DNA of 64,000 nucleotides from Chitinophaga sp. (GCF_017745275.1 NZ_JAGHZS010000006.1:496001-560000); one strand, 5' to 3'. Shown: positions 8,900 to 18,253, counted from the stretch's first letter. Notes: generated from the letters alone by a model not told the origin. Numbers and translations are program-made.

Positions 8900-10414
8900 A
8901 TGAAACAGCATATACTTATTCTATCCACCATCCTTGCTACCAGCCTGGTTTCCTGCAGTAAATTCCTGGATGTAAAACCTAAAGGAAAACTGATCCCTAC
9001 CGAAGTAGCGGATTTTGATCACCTGCTCGACAATTCCAACATCGCACAATGGGCTTTTGTGGACAACAACAATGGATGTAACCTGGGCTATCTGACAGAT
9101 AACCTGTCGTTGTCGGAAGGTATCGGGAATATCAGTTACAAAGCCAATAACCATCCTAATATCGATCGTTACTGGGCATACGTATTCCGGCAGCCATATA
9201 AAAATCCGGCTACTTCCGATTACTTCTGGGATTGGGGTACCTATCGCTCTATGGCTTATTTCAATAACGTAATTGAAGGGGTACGCGCTATCCCCAACCA
9301 GACCGCGGAAAATCAGCAATACGCCAAAAGAGTGGTTGCACAGGCGCTGGTAAACAGGGCCTGGTCGTACTTCATTTCCACCATGGTATATGGGCCGGTA
9401 TATAAACCAGGTACACCGAATGATACTAAAACGATCCCGTATGTAATCAGTGCGGACGTAGGTGCGCAGTTGCCTGATTTATCCACACAGGCGCAGGCTT
9501 TTGACCTGGTATCAAAAGATATACAAACCGCATTACCTGATATGCCGGATGTAACCAACTGGCCATCGCGTCCTAACAAAGCAGCAGCACAGGCATTGCT
9601 GGCCTACTATCACCTGTTTACACAGAAGTATGACAGCGTGGTGTACTACGCCAATCTCGCCTGGACCGCTGCCAGCGCCGGCGGAACAGATAAGATCATT
9701 TACAACTACAACAGCTTTTCGTGGACGGATCCTAATAACATCGTCAACAGTACCATCAAGGCGCCAGATGATTTTCTGACTGCTGCCAACAGCCGGGAAA
9801 ATTTATTCTATAGAAACCTGGATGCCGGAGCCGGCAGATCATCCTCCTCTTATCCTTCAGACGAAGTAATTGCTTTGTATGACCAGGCTAACGATCTGCG
9901 CTTCAAGTATTTCTTTTTAACAGCGCCCGGCTATAAAACAACCTATAACAATGTCACCTATGACGACGGCAACCGCATACAATACTATCGCGGCTCCAAG
10001 TCAAGAATGACCGCAGGCTTTACCTATCCCGAACTGCTGCTGATGCGCGCCGAAGGATATGCACGTACTAACCAGCTGGCAGCAGCAATAGCAGACCTGA
10101 ATACGTTGCGCCGTTACCGTTATAAAACAGGTACGCCTGAATTGACCGTAGGATCGCAGGTGGAAGTAATTCAACAGGTATTGGATGAAAGAAGAAGGGA
10201 ACTGCCATTAGGTTCATTCAAACGCTTCCTGGACCTGAAGCGCTTCTGTACTGAAACAGGCAAACCCTGGAGTAAAACGAAGATCACGCATAAAATAGGT
10301 ACAGAAATACATGAGGGTACCATCGACTCAAAAGATTTTATTCTCACTATTTCTAATCCTGTATTGAAATTTAATCCACAATGGAACATTCCATTAGATG
10401 GAAGAGCATTCTAA
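8900..10414 (+). CDS. SusD/RagB family nutrient-binding outer-membrane lipoprotein
   Basis: SusD-type proteins form the ligand-binding lid over the SusC barrel. The ATG at 8900 gives 504 residues; an in-frame GTG at 8891 would add three. The leader ends in SLVSC, a lipobox, followed by SKFLDVKPKG, a hallmark of SusD N-termini. The tetratricopeptide-like helices show in RVVAQALVNRAWSYF and PNKAAAQALLAYYHL. The C-terminal DERRRELPLGSFKRFLDLKR string is the conserved SusD (SusD_RagB) signature. It starts 18 bases after the susC stop, so the pair is co-translated and forms one import complex. Confidence 0.93.
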   Translation: MKQHILILSTILATSLVSCSKFLDVKPKGKLIPTEVADFDHLLDNSNIAQWAFVDNNNGCNLGYLTDNLSLSEGIGNISYKANNHPNIDRYWAYVFRQPYKNPATSDYFWDWGTYRSMAYFNNVIEGVRAIPNQTAENQQYAKRVVAQALVNRAWSYFISTMVYGPVYKPGTPNDTKTIPYVISADVGAQLPDLSTQAQAFDLVSKDIQTALPDMPDVTNWPSRPNKAAAQALLAYYHLFTQKYDSVVYYANLAWTAASAGGTDKIIYNYNSFSWTDPNNIVNSTIKAPDDFLTAANSRENLFYRNLDAGAGRSSSSYPSDEVIALYDQANDLRFKYFFLTAPGYKTTYNNVTYDDGNRIQYYRGSKSRMTAGFTYPELLLMRAEGYARTNQLAAAIADLNTLRRYRYKTGTPELTVGSQVEVIQQVLDERRRELPLGSFKRFLDLKRFCTETGKPWSKTKITHKIGTEIHEGTIDSKDFILTISNPVLKFNPQWNIPLDGRAF

Positions 10415-10432
10415 AATCAAAAACAACACCAT

Positions 10433-11569
10433 ATGAACCGCATGTTATTTGCCCTGCTGGCGTTATTGCCAGCCACCTTATTTGCCCAGGAAGGCGCCTT
10501 TGTGCTGAAAGGAAAAATCGGTACGCTCGATGCCCCGGCCAAATTGTTTCTTACCTATCGTGCCAATGGAGAAGTGATCCGCGATTCCGCCGCCCTGCAA
10601 AATGGTGCGTTTGAATTCAAAGGAAAAGTAAACGATCCTGTGAGAGCCACGCTGGTACTGCGTCATACGGCGCCTACTACCATGATGTCTTATAAATCCG
10701 ATATGCTGGCAGTATACCTGGAAAAAGGTACCATCACACTCACAGCAAAAGACTCTGTATATAATGCTGTATTAAAAGGCTCCCGCCTCAATGATGATCA
10801 GCAGCGTCTGCAGGCCCGGCTGAAAAGTACAAGCGCACAGCGGGACCAGTTGACAGAAGATTATATCGCCGCTTCAGAAGAAACACGTAAGTCGGAGGCG
10901 TTTAGAAAATTGTATGAAGAGAAGAGTACCGCCATACGTGCCACAGAAAAAGAGATCTACAAAACATTTATAAAAGACAACAGCACATCGCCCGTAAGCC
11001 TGGATGCATTGCAGAGCTTCGCCGGTTCTGTTCCTGATAATGTAGAGGAAATTGCTACCCTGTACAGTAACTTATCTCCGGCTGTAAAAGATAGCAAAAA
11101 GGGGAAAGAAGTAGCGGGTATTATCAACGGTTGGAAACAAACGGCGGTAGGCGCCATAGCGCCGGCTTTCACGCAGAACGACACGCTGGGCAAACCCGTA
11201 AGCCTGTCTGATTTCCGTGGAAAATATGTGTTGGTAGATTTCTGGGCCAGCTGGTGCGGTCCTTGCCGCGCAGAGAATCCACATGTGGTGGCGGCATTCA
11301 ATAAGTACAAAGACAAACAGTTTACTATCCTCGGTGTATCCCTGGATCAGGCAAACGGGCATGATGCCTGGCTGAAAGCCATCCACACGGATCAACTCAC
11401 CTGGACGCATGTATCCGACCTGAAATACTGGGAAAACGAAGTGGCAAAATTATATGGTGTAAGAGCCGTACCGCAAAACTTCCTGCTGGATCCCAACGGA
11501 AAAATAGTAGCTAAAAATCTGCGGGGTGAGGCACTGGATAAGAAGCTGGCCGAGTTATTACCTCACTGA
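10433..11569 (+). CDS. TlpA-like thiol-disulfide oxidoreductase with N-terminal DUF4369-type domain
   Basis: This 378-residue protein has a signal peptide (MNRMLFALLALLPATLFAQ), an N-terminal beta-rich domain (about residues 20-110, DUF4369 type), a helical linker, and a C-terminal thioredoxin fold beginning at GAIAPAFTQNDTLGKPVSL. The redox site is WASWCGPCRAE, near residue 276. TlpA/ResA-type proteins keep periplasmic cysteines reduced, often for cytochrome c maturation, but versions behind SusC/SusD pairs are common in Bacteroidota and of unknown target. It follows susD by 18 bases and ends the locus before a strong terminator. Confidence 0.9.
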   Translation: MNRMLFALLALLPATLFAQEGAFVLKGKIGTLDAPAKLFLTYRANGEVIRDSAALQNGAFEFKGKVNDPVRATLVLRHTAPTTMMSYKSDMLAVYLEKGTITLTAKDSVYNAVLKGSRLNDDQQRLQARLKSTSAQRDQLTEDYIAASEETRKSEAFRKLYEEKSTAIRATEKEIYKTFIKDNSTSPVSLDALQSFAGSVPDNVEEIATLYSNLSPAVKDSKKGKEVAGIINGWKQTAVGAIAPAFTQNDTLGKPVSLSDFRGKYVLVDFWASWCGPCRAENPHVVAAFNKYKDKQFTILGVSLDQANGHDAWLKAIHTDQLTWTHVSDLKYWENEVAKLYGVRAVPQNFLLDPNGKIVAKNLRGEALDKKLAELLPH

Positions 11570-11602
11570 TCTTTGATCCATTAGCAGTTAACCTTTCACG
11601 AG

Positions 11603-11655
11603 AAACGCAGCGGATATAAGCCCATTCAAAATGGTTTATATCCGCTGCGTTTTTT
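11603..11655 (+). terminator. Intrinsic terminator of import locus 1
   Basis: AAACGCAGCGGATATAA (11603-11619) pairs perfectly with 11636-11652 (17 bp, 16-base loop), and the right arm runs into TTTTTT (11650-11655). It lies 33 bases after the thioredoxin gene stop. Confidence 0.9.
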
Positions 11656-11675
11656 GAATGCCTGTAAGCGCATCA

Positions 11676-11873
11676 TCATTTAATTTTCTTAAAAGAATAA
11701 TGCCCTTTTATATATTTATTGAGATAGGTACCTTTTGACCCCGACTGCTTCATCGCCATGTAAACAGTCTCCGGCACATCCTGGTAATCGTATATCATTC
11801 CTGATACGAAGATGATTCGCAGCGTACGTGTACCGGCATCATAGCTCATATGTGCAACCACAGACGATGGCAT
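11676..11873 (-). CDS. KTSC domain-containing small protein
   Basis: This 65-residue protein is almost entirely one KTSC domain, a short domain also found at the C-terminus of some lysyl-tRNA synthetases. The central YxY motif is present in MIYDYQDVP, followed by VYMAMKQSGSKGTYLN and the ending IKGHYSFKKI that typify the family. Function is unknown; RNA binding has been suggested for the domain. It is a single gene on the minus strand, facing the end of import locus 1, with its own short upstream region shared divergently with the DedA gene at 11982. Confidence 0.85.
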   Translation of the reverse strand: MPSSVVAHMSYDAGTRTLRIIFVSGMIYDYQDVPETVYMAMKQSGSKGTYLNKYIKGHYSFKKIK

Positions 11874-11981
11874 ATAAACCGGTCCTCAATTATCATACCG
11901 CAGGAAAAGCACATTAAATTGAATGACTTCGCTTAAATTTACCTTGTAAAAGCTCCGCATTACTTTTTAATAACGCTACGA

Positions 11982-12581
11982 ATGTCTGATGCTGTATCAC
12001 TCCTTAACTATGGAGGTCTGTTGTTTTTGTTCCTTGTTGTTTTTGCGCAAACCGGATTATTTTTTTGTTTCTTCCTCCCCAGTGGTGGATTTATGTTTAC
12101 CGCAGGCGTATTGGCGGCTACCGGCAGTTTGCATTACAATGTAATACTGGTATGTGCGGTAGCGGCGGCAGGTGCTGTTGTGGGAAGTATAACCGGGTAT
12201 GTGTTTGGTCGCAAAACCGGTCCGTTATTGGCAAACCGGCCGGATTCCCGCTTTTTTCGCAAACAATACCTGGTGTCTGCCGAGCAATTTTATCATAAAT
12301 ATGGCGCCATCGCATTGACAGCCGGCGTATTTCTACCCCTCATCCGCACCTTTGCCCCCATTGTGGGGGGGATGATCCGCCTCGATTTTCGCCGGTTTCT
12401 GTTATTGGTAACACTCGGCTCCATCGGCTATGCACTTAGTTTTGTATTAGCAGGCTATTTAATTGGTGCGATGCCTTTTTTAAAGCCGTATCTCAAATAT
12501 TTCATCACGATTATTATTGTGGTGGTGACAATTCCTGTGGTGATAAAGATTGTGCGGGAGTTTAAGAAAGGAGCTGCATAA
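11982..12581 (+). CDS. DedA family membrane protein
   Basis: DedA proteins are inner-membrane proteins linked to recycling of lipid carriers (undecaprenyl phosphate or phospholipid flipping) and membrane homeostasis. This 199-residue example has the family's re-entrant helix FFCFFLPSGGFMFTAG, the GYVFGRKTGP motif and the F..RFAPIVGG-like string LIRTFAPIVGGMIRLDFRRF. About five hydrophobic segments cover most of the length. It is followed after 72 bases by a run of small membrane protein genes, probably not part of the same translational unit. Confidence 0.92.
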   Translation: MSDAVSLLNYGGLLFLFLVVFAQTGLFFCFFLPSGGFMFTAGVLAATGSLHYNVILVCAVAAAGAVVGSITGYVFGRKTGPLLANRPDSRFFRKQYLVSAEQFYHKYGAIALTAGVFLPLIRTFAPIVGGMIRLDFRRFLLLVTLGSIGYALSFVLAGYLIGAMPFLKPYLKYFITIIIVVVTIPVVIKIVREFKKGAA

Positions 12582-12653
12582 TACGGGCTTGTAGCTCAGT
12601 GATATGTTATCTGTAGAATAAATGGTTATCTGTTGCTTAAACACTATACCTGT

Positions 12654-13100
12654 ATGGAGTCCCATGTAGCAAAACAAATTGGGGGCAAAATAGTATTGAA
12701 AGCCCAACTTATTGCGATACTGTCATTATATTTTCTATGGATGCTGATAGTAACTGTGCCTGGAGATTTTGCCAATAACATCATTTTCTTCATTGCGGAT
12801 CAAATGCATCCGCTGGTATTACTCTTTTTTATACTTCTTTTAGGAATGAGTTATTTATTAGGCAGAAGAGCCGGCACGGATATATTAATGAAGTCGCGCG
12901 GAACTGCGATCACTGTCATAAAATATGCCCTGGCAATGAGCCTGTTGATGCTGTTTTACCTGCTGGGCGCCTACTTTCTTTTTAATGGATCCAGAGCTGG
13001 CTGGAATATCGTCCTGTGGCCAGCTTTTTTAACTGCAGTAACTATCGTATTGGCCTGGGTTTGGGCCATAAAAAAGCTGGAGTTGAGGAAGAAGGTATAA
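12654..13100 (+). CDS. Small integral membrane protein, unknown function
   Basis: This 148-residue protein has four clear membrane segments (starting near LIAILSLYFLWMLIV, LVLLFFILLLGMSYLL, YALAMSLLMLFYLLGAYF and IVLWPAFLTAVTIVLAWVW). No family motif is recognised. The ATG at 12654 is preferred over an in-frame TTG at 12633. It is the first of five closely packed genes ending at 15360, the next starting 21 bases after its stop. Confidence 0.7.
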   Translation: MESHVAKQIGGKIVLKAQLIAILSLYFLWMLIVTVPGDFANNIIFFIADQMHPLVLLFFILLLGMSYLLGRRAGTDILMKSRGTAITVIKYALAMSLLMLFYLLGAYFLFNGSRAGWNIVLWPAFLTAVTIVLAWVWAIKKLELRKKV

Positions 13101-13120
13101 ATCTTACTAATTAATAACCC

Positions 13121-13504
13121 ATGCCAAAAGGATATTATAAATACATTCCTTACTTCCTGGCCACAGTTTGGATCGTAAACGGTTTACTCTGTAAAGTGTG
13201 TAATCTCGTACCCCGCCATCAGTTGATAGTCGCCAGGATACTGGGTGCAGCATATGCCCCGCTGTTAACCAAAGTCATTGGCATACTGGAATTGTTAATG
13301 GCAGTGTGGATATTGTCCCGCATAAAACCAGTATGGTGTGCCATCGCACAAATAATCCTGGTGATGACGATGAATATCATTGAGTTTACCTTAGCACCTG
13401 ATTTGTTATTATTTGGAAGAATAAATATGGTGATAGCTGTATTGTTTAGTACTTTTGTGTATTGGTTCCAGTTGCGGCCAACTTACTCAAAACTTAGTAG
13501 CTGA
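13121..13504 (+). CDS. DoxX-like four-helix membrane protein
   Basis: This 127-residue protein has four membrane helices. The N-terminal FLATVWIVNGLLCKV and the ILGAAYAPLLTKVIGILELLMAVWILS stretch (G..E in the second to third helix) resemble DoxX-like proteins, often annotated DoxX_3 or SURF-like small proteins of unknown role. Its stop codon TGA overlaps the ATG of the next gene (TGATG at 13502-13506), so translation is coupled to the DUF2071 protein. The function is not known. Confidence 0.72.
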   Translation: MPKGYYKYIPYFLATVWIVNGLLCKVCNLVPRHQLIVARILGAAYAPLLTKVIGILELLMAVWILSRIKPVWCAIAQIILVMTMNIIEFTLAPDLLLFGRINMVIAVLFSTFVYWFQLRPTYSKLSS

Positions 13505-14244
13505 TGTTAACCTTTTTAAAAAATCATCCCTTTGCCGTATCGGCTTTTTTCGATAGTTCGCTGGTACTTACTTATGCTATTCCGGCCGAAATAATACGGC
13601 CACTGTTGCCAGCCAGGCTGGAACCCGACCTCTTCCAGGACAAATGGGCTTTTATAGCCATCGCGGTGGTACAAACCCGGCAATTAAGACCCAGGGGCTT
13701 TCCGGCTTTTATGGGAAATGATTTTGTGCTGGCCGGTTACCGGGTTTTTGTACGATATACAACAAGTCAGGGAAAACGATTACGCGGATTATATATCCTC
13801 AAATCTGAAACTGATAAAAAGAAGATGGCTTTCCTGGGGAACCTGTTTACGCACTACAATTATACCAGTACAGATATCGAAGTGAATAACCAGCAAAATA
13901 GTATCCATGTAAGATCCCTGAAATCCGGTGTGGATATCCTGGTGAATACAGATAATGTGAATGCAGCATTACCCGTTACCTCTCCCTTTGATAACTGGAA
14001 AGAAGCCAGGCGGTTTGCAGGGCCACTGCCATTTACATTTACCTGTAATGATGCAACAAATGAAGTGCTGATCATTGAAGGAGTACGGGAGAACTGGACT
14101 CCCAGGCCAGTAGAAGTGGTTCGTGCTGAAATCAGTTTTTTGGAAAATGCCCGTTTTGAAAACGCGGTACTGGCAAACGCATTTCTTATTCAACAGATTC
14201 CCTATTACTGGAAAAAAGGAAAACTAGATATATGGACAGCCTGA
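13504..14244 (+). CDS. DUF2071 family protein
   Basis: This 246-residue soluble protein matches the DUF2071 (YqjF-like) family: the N-terminal LVLTYAIPAEIIRPLLPARLEPD, here split by family-typical hydrophobics, the WAFIAIAVVQTRQLRPRGFP string, and RVFVRYTTSQGKRLRGLYIL. The fold is related to acetoacetate decarboxylase-like beta barrels, but the family has no proven activity. It overlaps both neighbours (1 base with the DoxX-like gene, 13 bases with the methyltransferase-like gene), which shows tight coupling of the cluster. Confidence 0.82.
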   Translation: MLTFLKNHPFAVSAFFDSSLVLTYAIPAEIIRPLLPARLEPDLFQDKWAFIAIAVVQTRQLRPRGFPAFMGNDFVLAGYRVFVRYTTSQGKRLRGLYILKSETDKKKMAFLGNLFTHYNYTSTDIEVNNQQNSIHVRSLKSGVDILVNTDNVNAALPVTSPFDNWKEARRFAGPLPFTFTCNDATNEVLIIEGVRENWTPRPVEVVRAEISFLENARFENAVLANAFLIQQIPYYWKKGKLDIWTA

Positions 14245-14981
14245 CGCGCACGCCTTTTCAGGGTCTGACGAATATTATCCGGTTTAACTGGCATTTCTAT
14301 GTGTTGTCGGCATTGCTGGTAGTAGCAGGTTGCTTATTAAGACAACTGTTTTTTGTACCGCCGCTGTTGGTACTCGCCGTGCTCAGTATTTTCCTGTCAC
14401 TCGTCGTCTCCTGGTATATCTATGATGGTAGCAGGTTATACGGCTTGTCCTGGCTGGATGCTATCATTGTGTCACCGGGGCAGCGGATCGTCAATATTCA
14501 TGCAGGGTTTGATGAAACAAGTGCTTTGTTACACAATAAATATCCCATGGCCAACATGCTGGTCTTTGATTTTTATGATCCGGCGAAGCACACGGAAATA
14601 TCTATTGAACGCGCAAGAAAAGCATATGCGCCTTATCCCGGAACGATACGGATGAATACCGCGGAAGTGCCTTTGGAGCCGGCATCTGTGGCGGTTATAT
14701 TTTTATTATTTGCTGCACATGAAATCAGGAACGAGGAAGAAAGAAAGCATTTTTTCAGGCAATTACAACATAACCTGCAGCCGGGAGGAAAGATTATTGT
14801 GTTGGAACACCGGAGAGATATACCCAACTTTATAGCTTATAATATCGGTTTCCTTCACTTTTTCTCCACAAAAACATGGAAGCGAACCTTTGCCTCGGCC
14901 CAACTTAGCATAGAAGAAGAAATAAAAATTACACCATTCCTGTCAGCTTTTATTCTCGGAAAAAATGGAACTGCATCTTAA
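14232..14981 (+). CDS. Membrane-anchored methyltransferase-like protein with degenerate SAM motif
   Basis: This 249-residue protein starts with two membrane helices (about residues 20-65), then a class I methyltransferase-like domain. The later motifs are recognisable: VAVIFLLFAAHEIRN (motif II region, with HEI typical of UbiE-like proteins) and LQPGGKIIVLEH (motif III). The glycine-rich SAM loop expected at the first strand reads RIVNIHAGFDETS, lacking the GxGxG pattern, so catalysis is uncertain. It overlaps the DUF2071 gene by 13 bases and the next gene by 17, so it belongs to the same operon. Confidence 0.7.
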   Translation: MDSLTRTPFQGLTNIIRFNWHFYVLSALLVVAGCLLRQLFFVPPLLVLAVLSIFLSLVVSWYIYDGSRLYGLSWLDAIIVSPGQRIVNIHAGFDETSALLHNKYPMANMLVFDFYDPAKHTEISIERARKAYAPYPGTIRMNTAEVPLEPASVAVIFLLFAAHEIRNEEERKHFFRQLQHNLQPGGKIIVLEHRRDIPNFIAYNIGFLHFFSTKTWKRTFASAQLSIEEEIKITPFLSAFILGKNGTAS

Positions 14982-15360
14982 TATCGTAGGTTATCTGCTT
15001 ATTTTATTATCCTTGCTGCATTGTTTCTTTCCCACTTATTTTAACTGGAAGAAAGAGTTCGCAGCAGTGAGCCTTTTAAGCCGGCAGATCATGTACGTGC
15101 ATACTTTTTTTATTGGACTCATCATCTTCCTGATGGGTATTTGCTGTATCTCTGCTGCAACAGATCTGCTGCAAACGCGGCTGGGCCACCTGTTGGCGTT
15201 GGGCTGCTTTATCTTTTGGGTGATCCGGCTACTCTTCCAGTTTTTCGTGTATTCGCCGCGGTTATGGAAAGGGAAACGCTTTGAAACATATATACATGTG
15301 ATCGCCTCCCTGCTCTGGTGTTATCTGAGCATAGTTTTCTTCCTGGTATACCTGCATTAA
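14965..15360 (+). CDS. Small membrane protein, last gene of the 12.7-15.4 kb cluster
   Basis: This 131-residue protein has four predicted membrane helices: near LNIVGYLLILLSLLHCFFP, YVHTFFIGLIIFLMGICC, LLALGCFIFWVIRLLFQFF and HVIASLLWCYLSIVFFLVY. I recognise no motif. Its ATG lies 17 bases inside the end of the methyltransferase-like gene. Membership of the cluster suggests a joint role in a membrane-associated process with the DoxX-like and methyltransferase-like proteins, but nothing specific can be said. Confidence 0.72.
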   Translation: MELHLNIVGYLLILLSLLHCFFPTYFNWKKEFAAVSLLSRQIMYVHTFFIGLIIFLMGICCISAATDLLQTRLGHLLALGCFIFWVIRLLFQFFVYSPRLWKGKRFETYIHVIASLLWCYLSIVFFLVYLH

Positions 15361-15361
15361 A

Positions 15362-15395
15362 ACAGACGCTACATGCCTGAGCAGGTAGCGTCTGT
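15362..15395. terminator. Shared terminator hairpin between convergent genes
   Basis: ACAGACGCTAC (15362-15372) pairs perfectly with GTAGCGTCTGT (15385-15395). It lies between convergent stops at 15360 and 15401. On the minus strand TTTT follows the stem; the plus strand has no T run, so it is best for the minus-strand gene. Confidence 0.7.
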
Positions 15396-15400
15396 GGATG

Positions 15401-18082
15401 TTATTGAATGAACAGGAATGAAGCCGGAGCGTATTTAGGAAGATGAAAATTGAATACGCCATTCTTTACTGCAATCGCTGCTCCTGTTTTATTACCACGC
15501 AGGTCAATCGGTATTACCGCTTTAACATTGGGTTGATGATTCAAGGTTATTTTACAGTTGCCCGAAATACCCGCCTGTTCCCATACCCGCAGAATAGTGC
15601 CTTTGCCATCCGGATTTTCGCCGAAGGCAGTGATTAATACACCTGTTCTGGAAACTGCAATCCCTTCCTGCTTTGCCGGCAATTTACCAGGATCGCCGGT
15701 TGCTGTTGCTGTTAATAGTGGTACACGTGTTTCCCAGGAATGTTGTATTAAATTGGGAATAGTAGCCGTACCTTTTTCAAGTGGCCAAACACGCACGCTT
15801 TCACTCCATGAACCATCCTGCCATAATGGGAAATTAGTATTCCACATGTTGTTATAAAGGTTCACAAATACTGCAGGTGTTGTTGGAATATAATCCATAT
15901 CATACTTCCATAAACCGGGCATGCCAGGGCTGATTAAAGGTGCATCCGCTGAAGATAACGCCATACCGGATTTATCTGCCTGTGTAACCGCCACACCGGA
16001 GTTTAACGCCATCAGGTAGCGGTTGCATCCCGGTATAATATCCGAGGCAGGGTTGATGGGCGCACCCATACGACCAATAGTGAAAGAAGGCGCTTTTACG
16101 TTGAACGGAAAACAGAGCCAGCCACCTTCGGGTTGTTTATCCGGCGTTTTTGCGTTTACAGCCCATGCTACCTCTACATACGGGGCATTGGCAGGAAAGG
16201 TAAAGGTGAGGGTGTAATCTTTTGCATAGCCCGCTGTTTCCTGCGCTGTTAAGGTAATCACATCAGCAGTACCGGTATGTGCCACATTTATTTTCCATGC
16301 AGGTGGTGTATAAGCTACATAAGGGGCTTTTTCAGCGTCCAACATTCCCGGTTTCCCAAGATCATTTAATCCCCAGCCATCTTTTATCCGGCTGTAGGCA
16401 TTGAACCATTTGTCTACTTCATGAGTACTAAAGCGTTCGTGTAAAAATTGTCCCATCACATAGGATGCAGATGTATCCACCAATTCGCGGCCTGTTGATT
16501 TTTCTATCAAAGACGAAATACCACCTCGTTTCAGATCCATTGTCACGTGGTAATAGGGGGTACTGATCGTGGTTTGTTCACTGTTGACGATGGACTGTTG
16601 CATGAGTTCATCCTGTGAAAAAGACACATAGCCGGATGCAGGAATATCTTTGATATAGCAGTAATTCCCTTTATTCCAGGGATCTGCTATCATACCGGAT
16701 CTTTTCCACGGGAGGGGATTGTATACTACCACGCGTTGCCCTTTTTTATTAATGGCTGATGCCAGCAGATCCAGGCGTTCCTGTAGCGCTGGTTGAACAA
16801 TCGCATTGGTATTGCGGATGTACTGCCGTTTTACGTCATAAGAATAAAGCCATTTCCTTTTGCTGCCGGTGGCCGTATGGTGTGCGTCACTGTTTTTTAG
16901 TGCCGCATAATTATCATTTTCCGGAATTGGCTCTGCGGCAGCTTCAGCCATCCATTTTTTCCAGTCATCACCATAACTGTAGCGGGGACCATATTCGGCG
17001 TTCATGCCCCAGGTATGCTCTCCGTACAGGAGACTTTGCTCATATGCTTTCGCCAGCTTTTCTGAAACCGGCGCGGTGGGAATGCCCCAGGCATTCATTT
17101 GTGTGTTTAACGCATCAAGCGCAGACTCCAGCGGACGGATGTTTCGTGCCGTTTTGGTTTCCTGCGGATTGGACTGGATGCCATGAATCCAGGTATCAGG
17201 GCAATCACCTTTTACGGTTGGTAAATCGGGATGTTCAGCTAAAACAGCTTTGGTGAAATCATCCAGTGTACCAAAATGTATTTTAACACCCGGCATCTCT
17301 TTGGCTGCATAGGCCAGGAGCTGATCTATTTCTGCGGAAGTTGGGGGACCGTGGTTATCTCCTGTCATTTGCATGGCGAGGTAGTTTTTACAAGGCCAGT
17401 TGGGTGTAGGCCGGATGTCGGATCCATAAACAGCAGTATAGTTGCAAAGTACTTTTGAACCATCCGGGCCTTCCCACCAGAACAGTTCCGGAAACCGGGG
17501 AAATTGACTGGCAGGATTACAGCCTAACTGCAGGAATTTTATGCCTGCATGATGCAGCAGGGTAGGCATTATCCAGGAATGATCAGGTACGTCGGTCATC
17601 TTTGCGCTGATAGTCAAGGGCAGCCCGTATTTACGGGTAATAGCAGAGGAGTATCCCAGGCCCCGCACCAGGTCTTCATAATCCAATGACTCCGTATGCG
17701 TGGTAAAGGGCAGACCATGCACCACCAGCGCACCTGTTTTAATGGCCTTTTCAATTCTTATTCGTTGTTCCGGTGTTTGCAGGGGACCGAGTATCTGCGC
17801 CTGTAATGGCCAGCCGGAAACGGTCCAGGCAAAACGTTTTTCGGGAGCTTGCGTGGCGCTTTTCTCTATAACGGCTAAAGCGTTATCCATCATTTCGCCC
17901 CTGTAACGTTTGAATACGTTTTCCGGCAGGTCAGTGAAGCCAAGGTCAAAATGTGTTTTAAATACTACCCAAATGTCGGTTACCCGTGAGTGGGTGCCGG
18001 CTTTGGGTGACTGTGCCATGGCCGTGGACACACCGATTAGCAGCAGCAAAAAGGAAATGTTTATAAATCTGGTTGTCTTCAT
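15401..18082 (-). CDS. Secreted GH38-like (DUF5054-type) glycoside hydrolase
   Basis: This 893-residue protein has a signal peptide (FLLLLIGVSTAMAQS) and a long catalytic-like region. The N-terminal WVVFKTHFDLGFTDLP string corresponds to the metal-binding HxD start of family 38 alpha-mannosidases, as found in DUF5054 proteins; TDVPDHSWIMP and WTVSGWPLQAQ continue the pattern. The second half is beta-rich, as in the C-terminal domains of GH38 enzymes. A periplasmic or outer-surface role in glycan breakdown is likely, with substrate unknown. It is transcribed in the same direction as import locus 2, but a terminator at 18.2 kb separates them, so it is probably its own unit. Confidence 0.78.
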   Translation of the reverse strand: MKTTRFINISFLLLLIGVSTAMAQSPKAGTHSRVTDIWVVFKTHFDLGFTDLPENVFKRYRGEMMDNALAVIEKSATQAPEKRFAWTVSGWPLQAQILGPLQTPEQRIRIEKAIKTGALVVHGLPFTTHTESLDYEDLVRGLGYSSAITRKYGLPLTISAKMTDVPDHSWIMPTLLHHAGIKFLQLGCNPASQFPRFPELFWWEGPDGSKVLCNYTAVYGSDIRPTPNWPCKNYLAMQMTGDNHGPPTSAEIDQLLAYAAKEMPGVKIHFGTLDDFTKAVLAEHPDLPTVKGDCPDTWIHGIQSNPQETKTARNIRPLESALDALNTQMNAWGIPTAPVSEKLAKAYEQSLLYGEHTWGMNAEYGPRYSYGDDWKKWMAEAAAEPIPENDNYAALKNSDAHHTATGSKRKWLYSYDVKRQYIRNTNAIVQPALQERLDLLASAINKKGQRVVVYNPLPWKRSGMIADPWNKGNYCYIKDIPASGYVSFSQDELMQQSIVNSEQTTISTPYYHVTMDLKRGGISSLIEKSTGRELVDTSASYVMGQFLHERFSTHEVDKWFNAYSRIKDGWGLNDLGKPGMLDAEKAPYVAYTPPAWKINVAHTGTADVITLTAQETAGYAKDYTLTFTFPANAPYVEVAWAVNAKTPDKQPEGGWLCFPFNVKAPSFTIGRMGAPINPASDIIPGCNRYLMALNSGVAVTQADKSGMALSSADAPLISPGMPGLWKYDMDYIPTTPAVFVNLYNNMWNTNFPLWQDGSWSESVRVWPLEKGTATIPNLIQHSWETRVPLLTATATGDPGKLPAKQEGIAVSRTGVLITAFGENPDGKGTILRVWEQAGISGNCKITLNHQPNVKAVIPIDLRGNKTGAAIAVKNGVFNFHLPKYAPASFLFIQ

Positions 18083-18196
18083 AACGTGATGAAAAGGGAT
18101 GAGCTATTTTATGTATAAACATACGTACATAGTTTCAATTATTGCTAATGATTTTTGCGGTAAAAGGAATTTGCGGCGATTGTCACGGGTATACAA

Positions 18197-18222
18197 AAAG
18201 AAAACCCGCTCATAGAGCGGGT
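18197..18222 (-). terminator. Terminator of import locus 2
   Basis: ACCCGCTC and GAGCGGGT (18204-18211, 18215-18222) form an 8-bp stem with a three-base loop; on the minus strand it is followed by TTTTCTTTTTG. It lies 31 bases after the metallopeptidase stop. Its core is nearly the same as the terminator at 27.48 kb. Confidence 0.85.
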
Positions 18223-18253
18223 CTCTTCTCATTTTTGTACCGCAAATTCTAAA

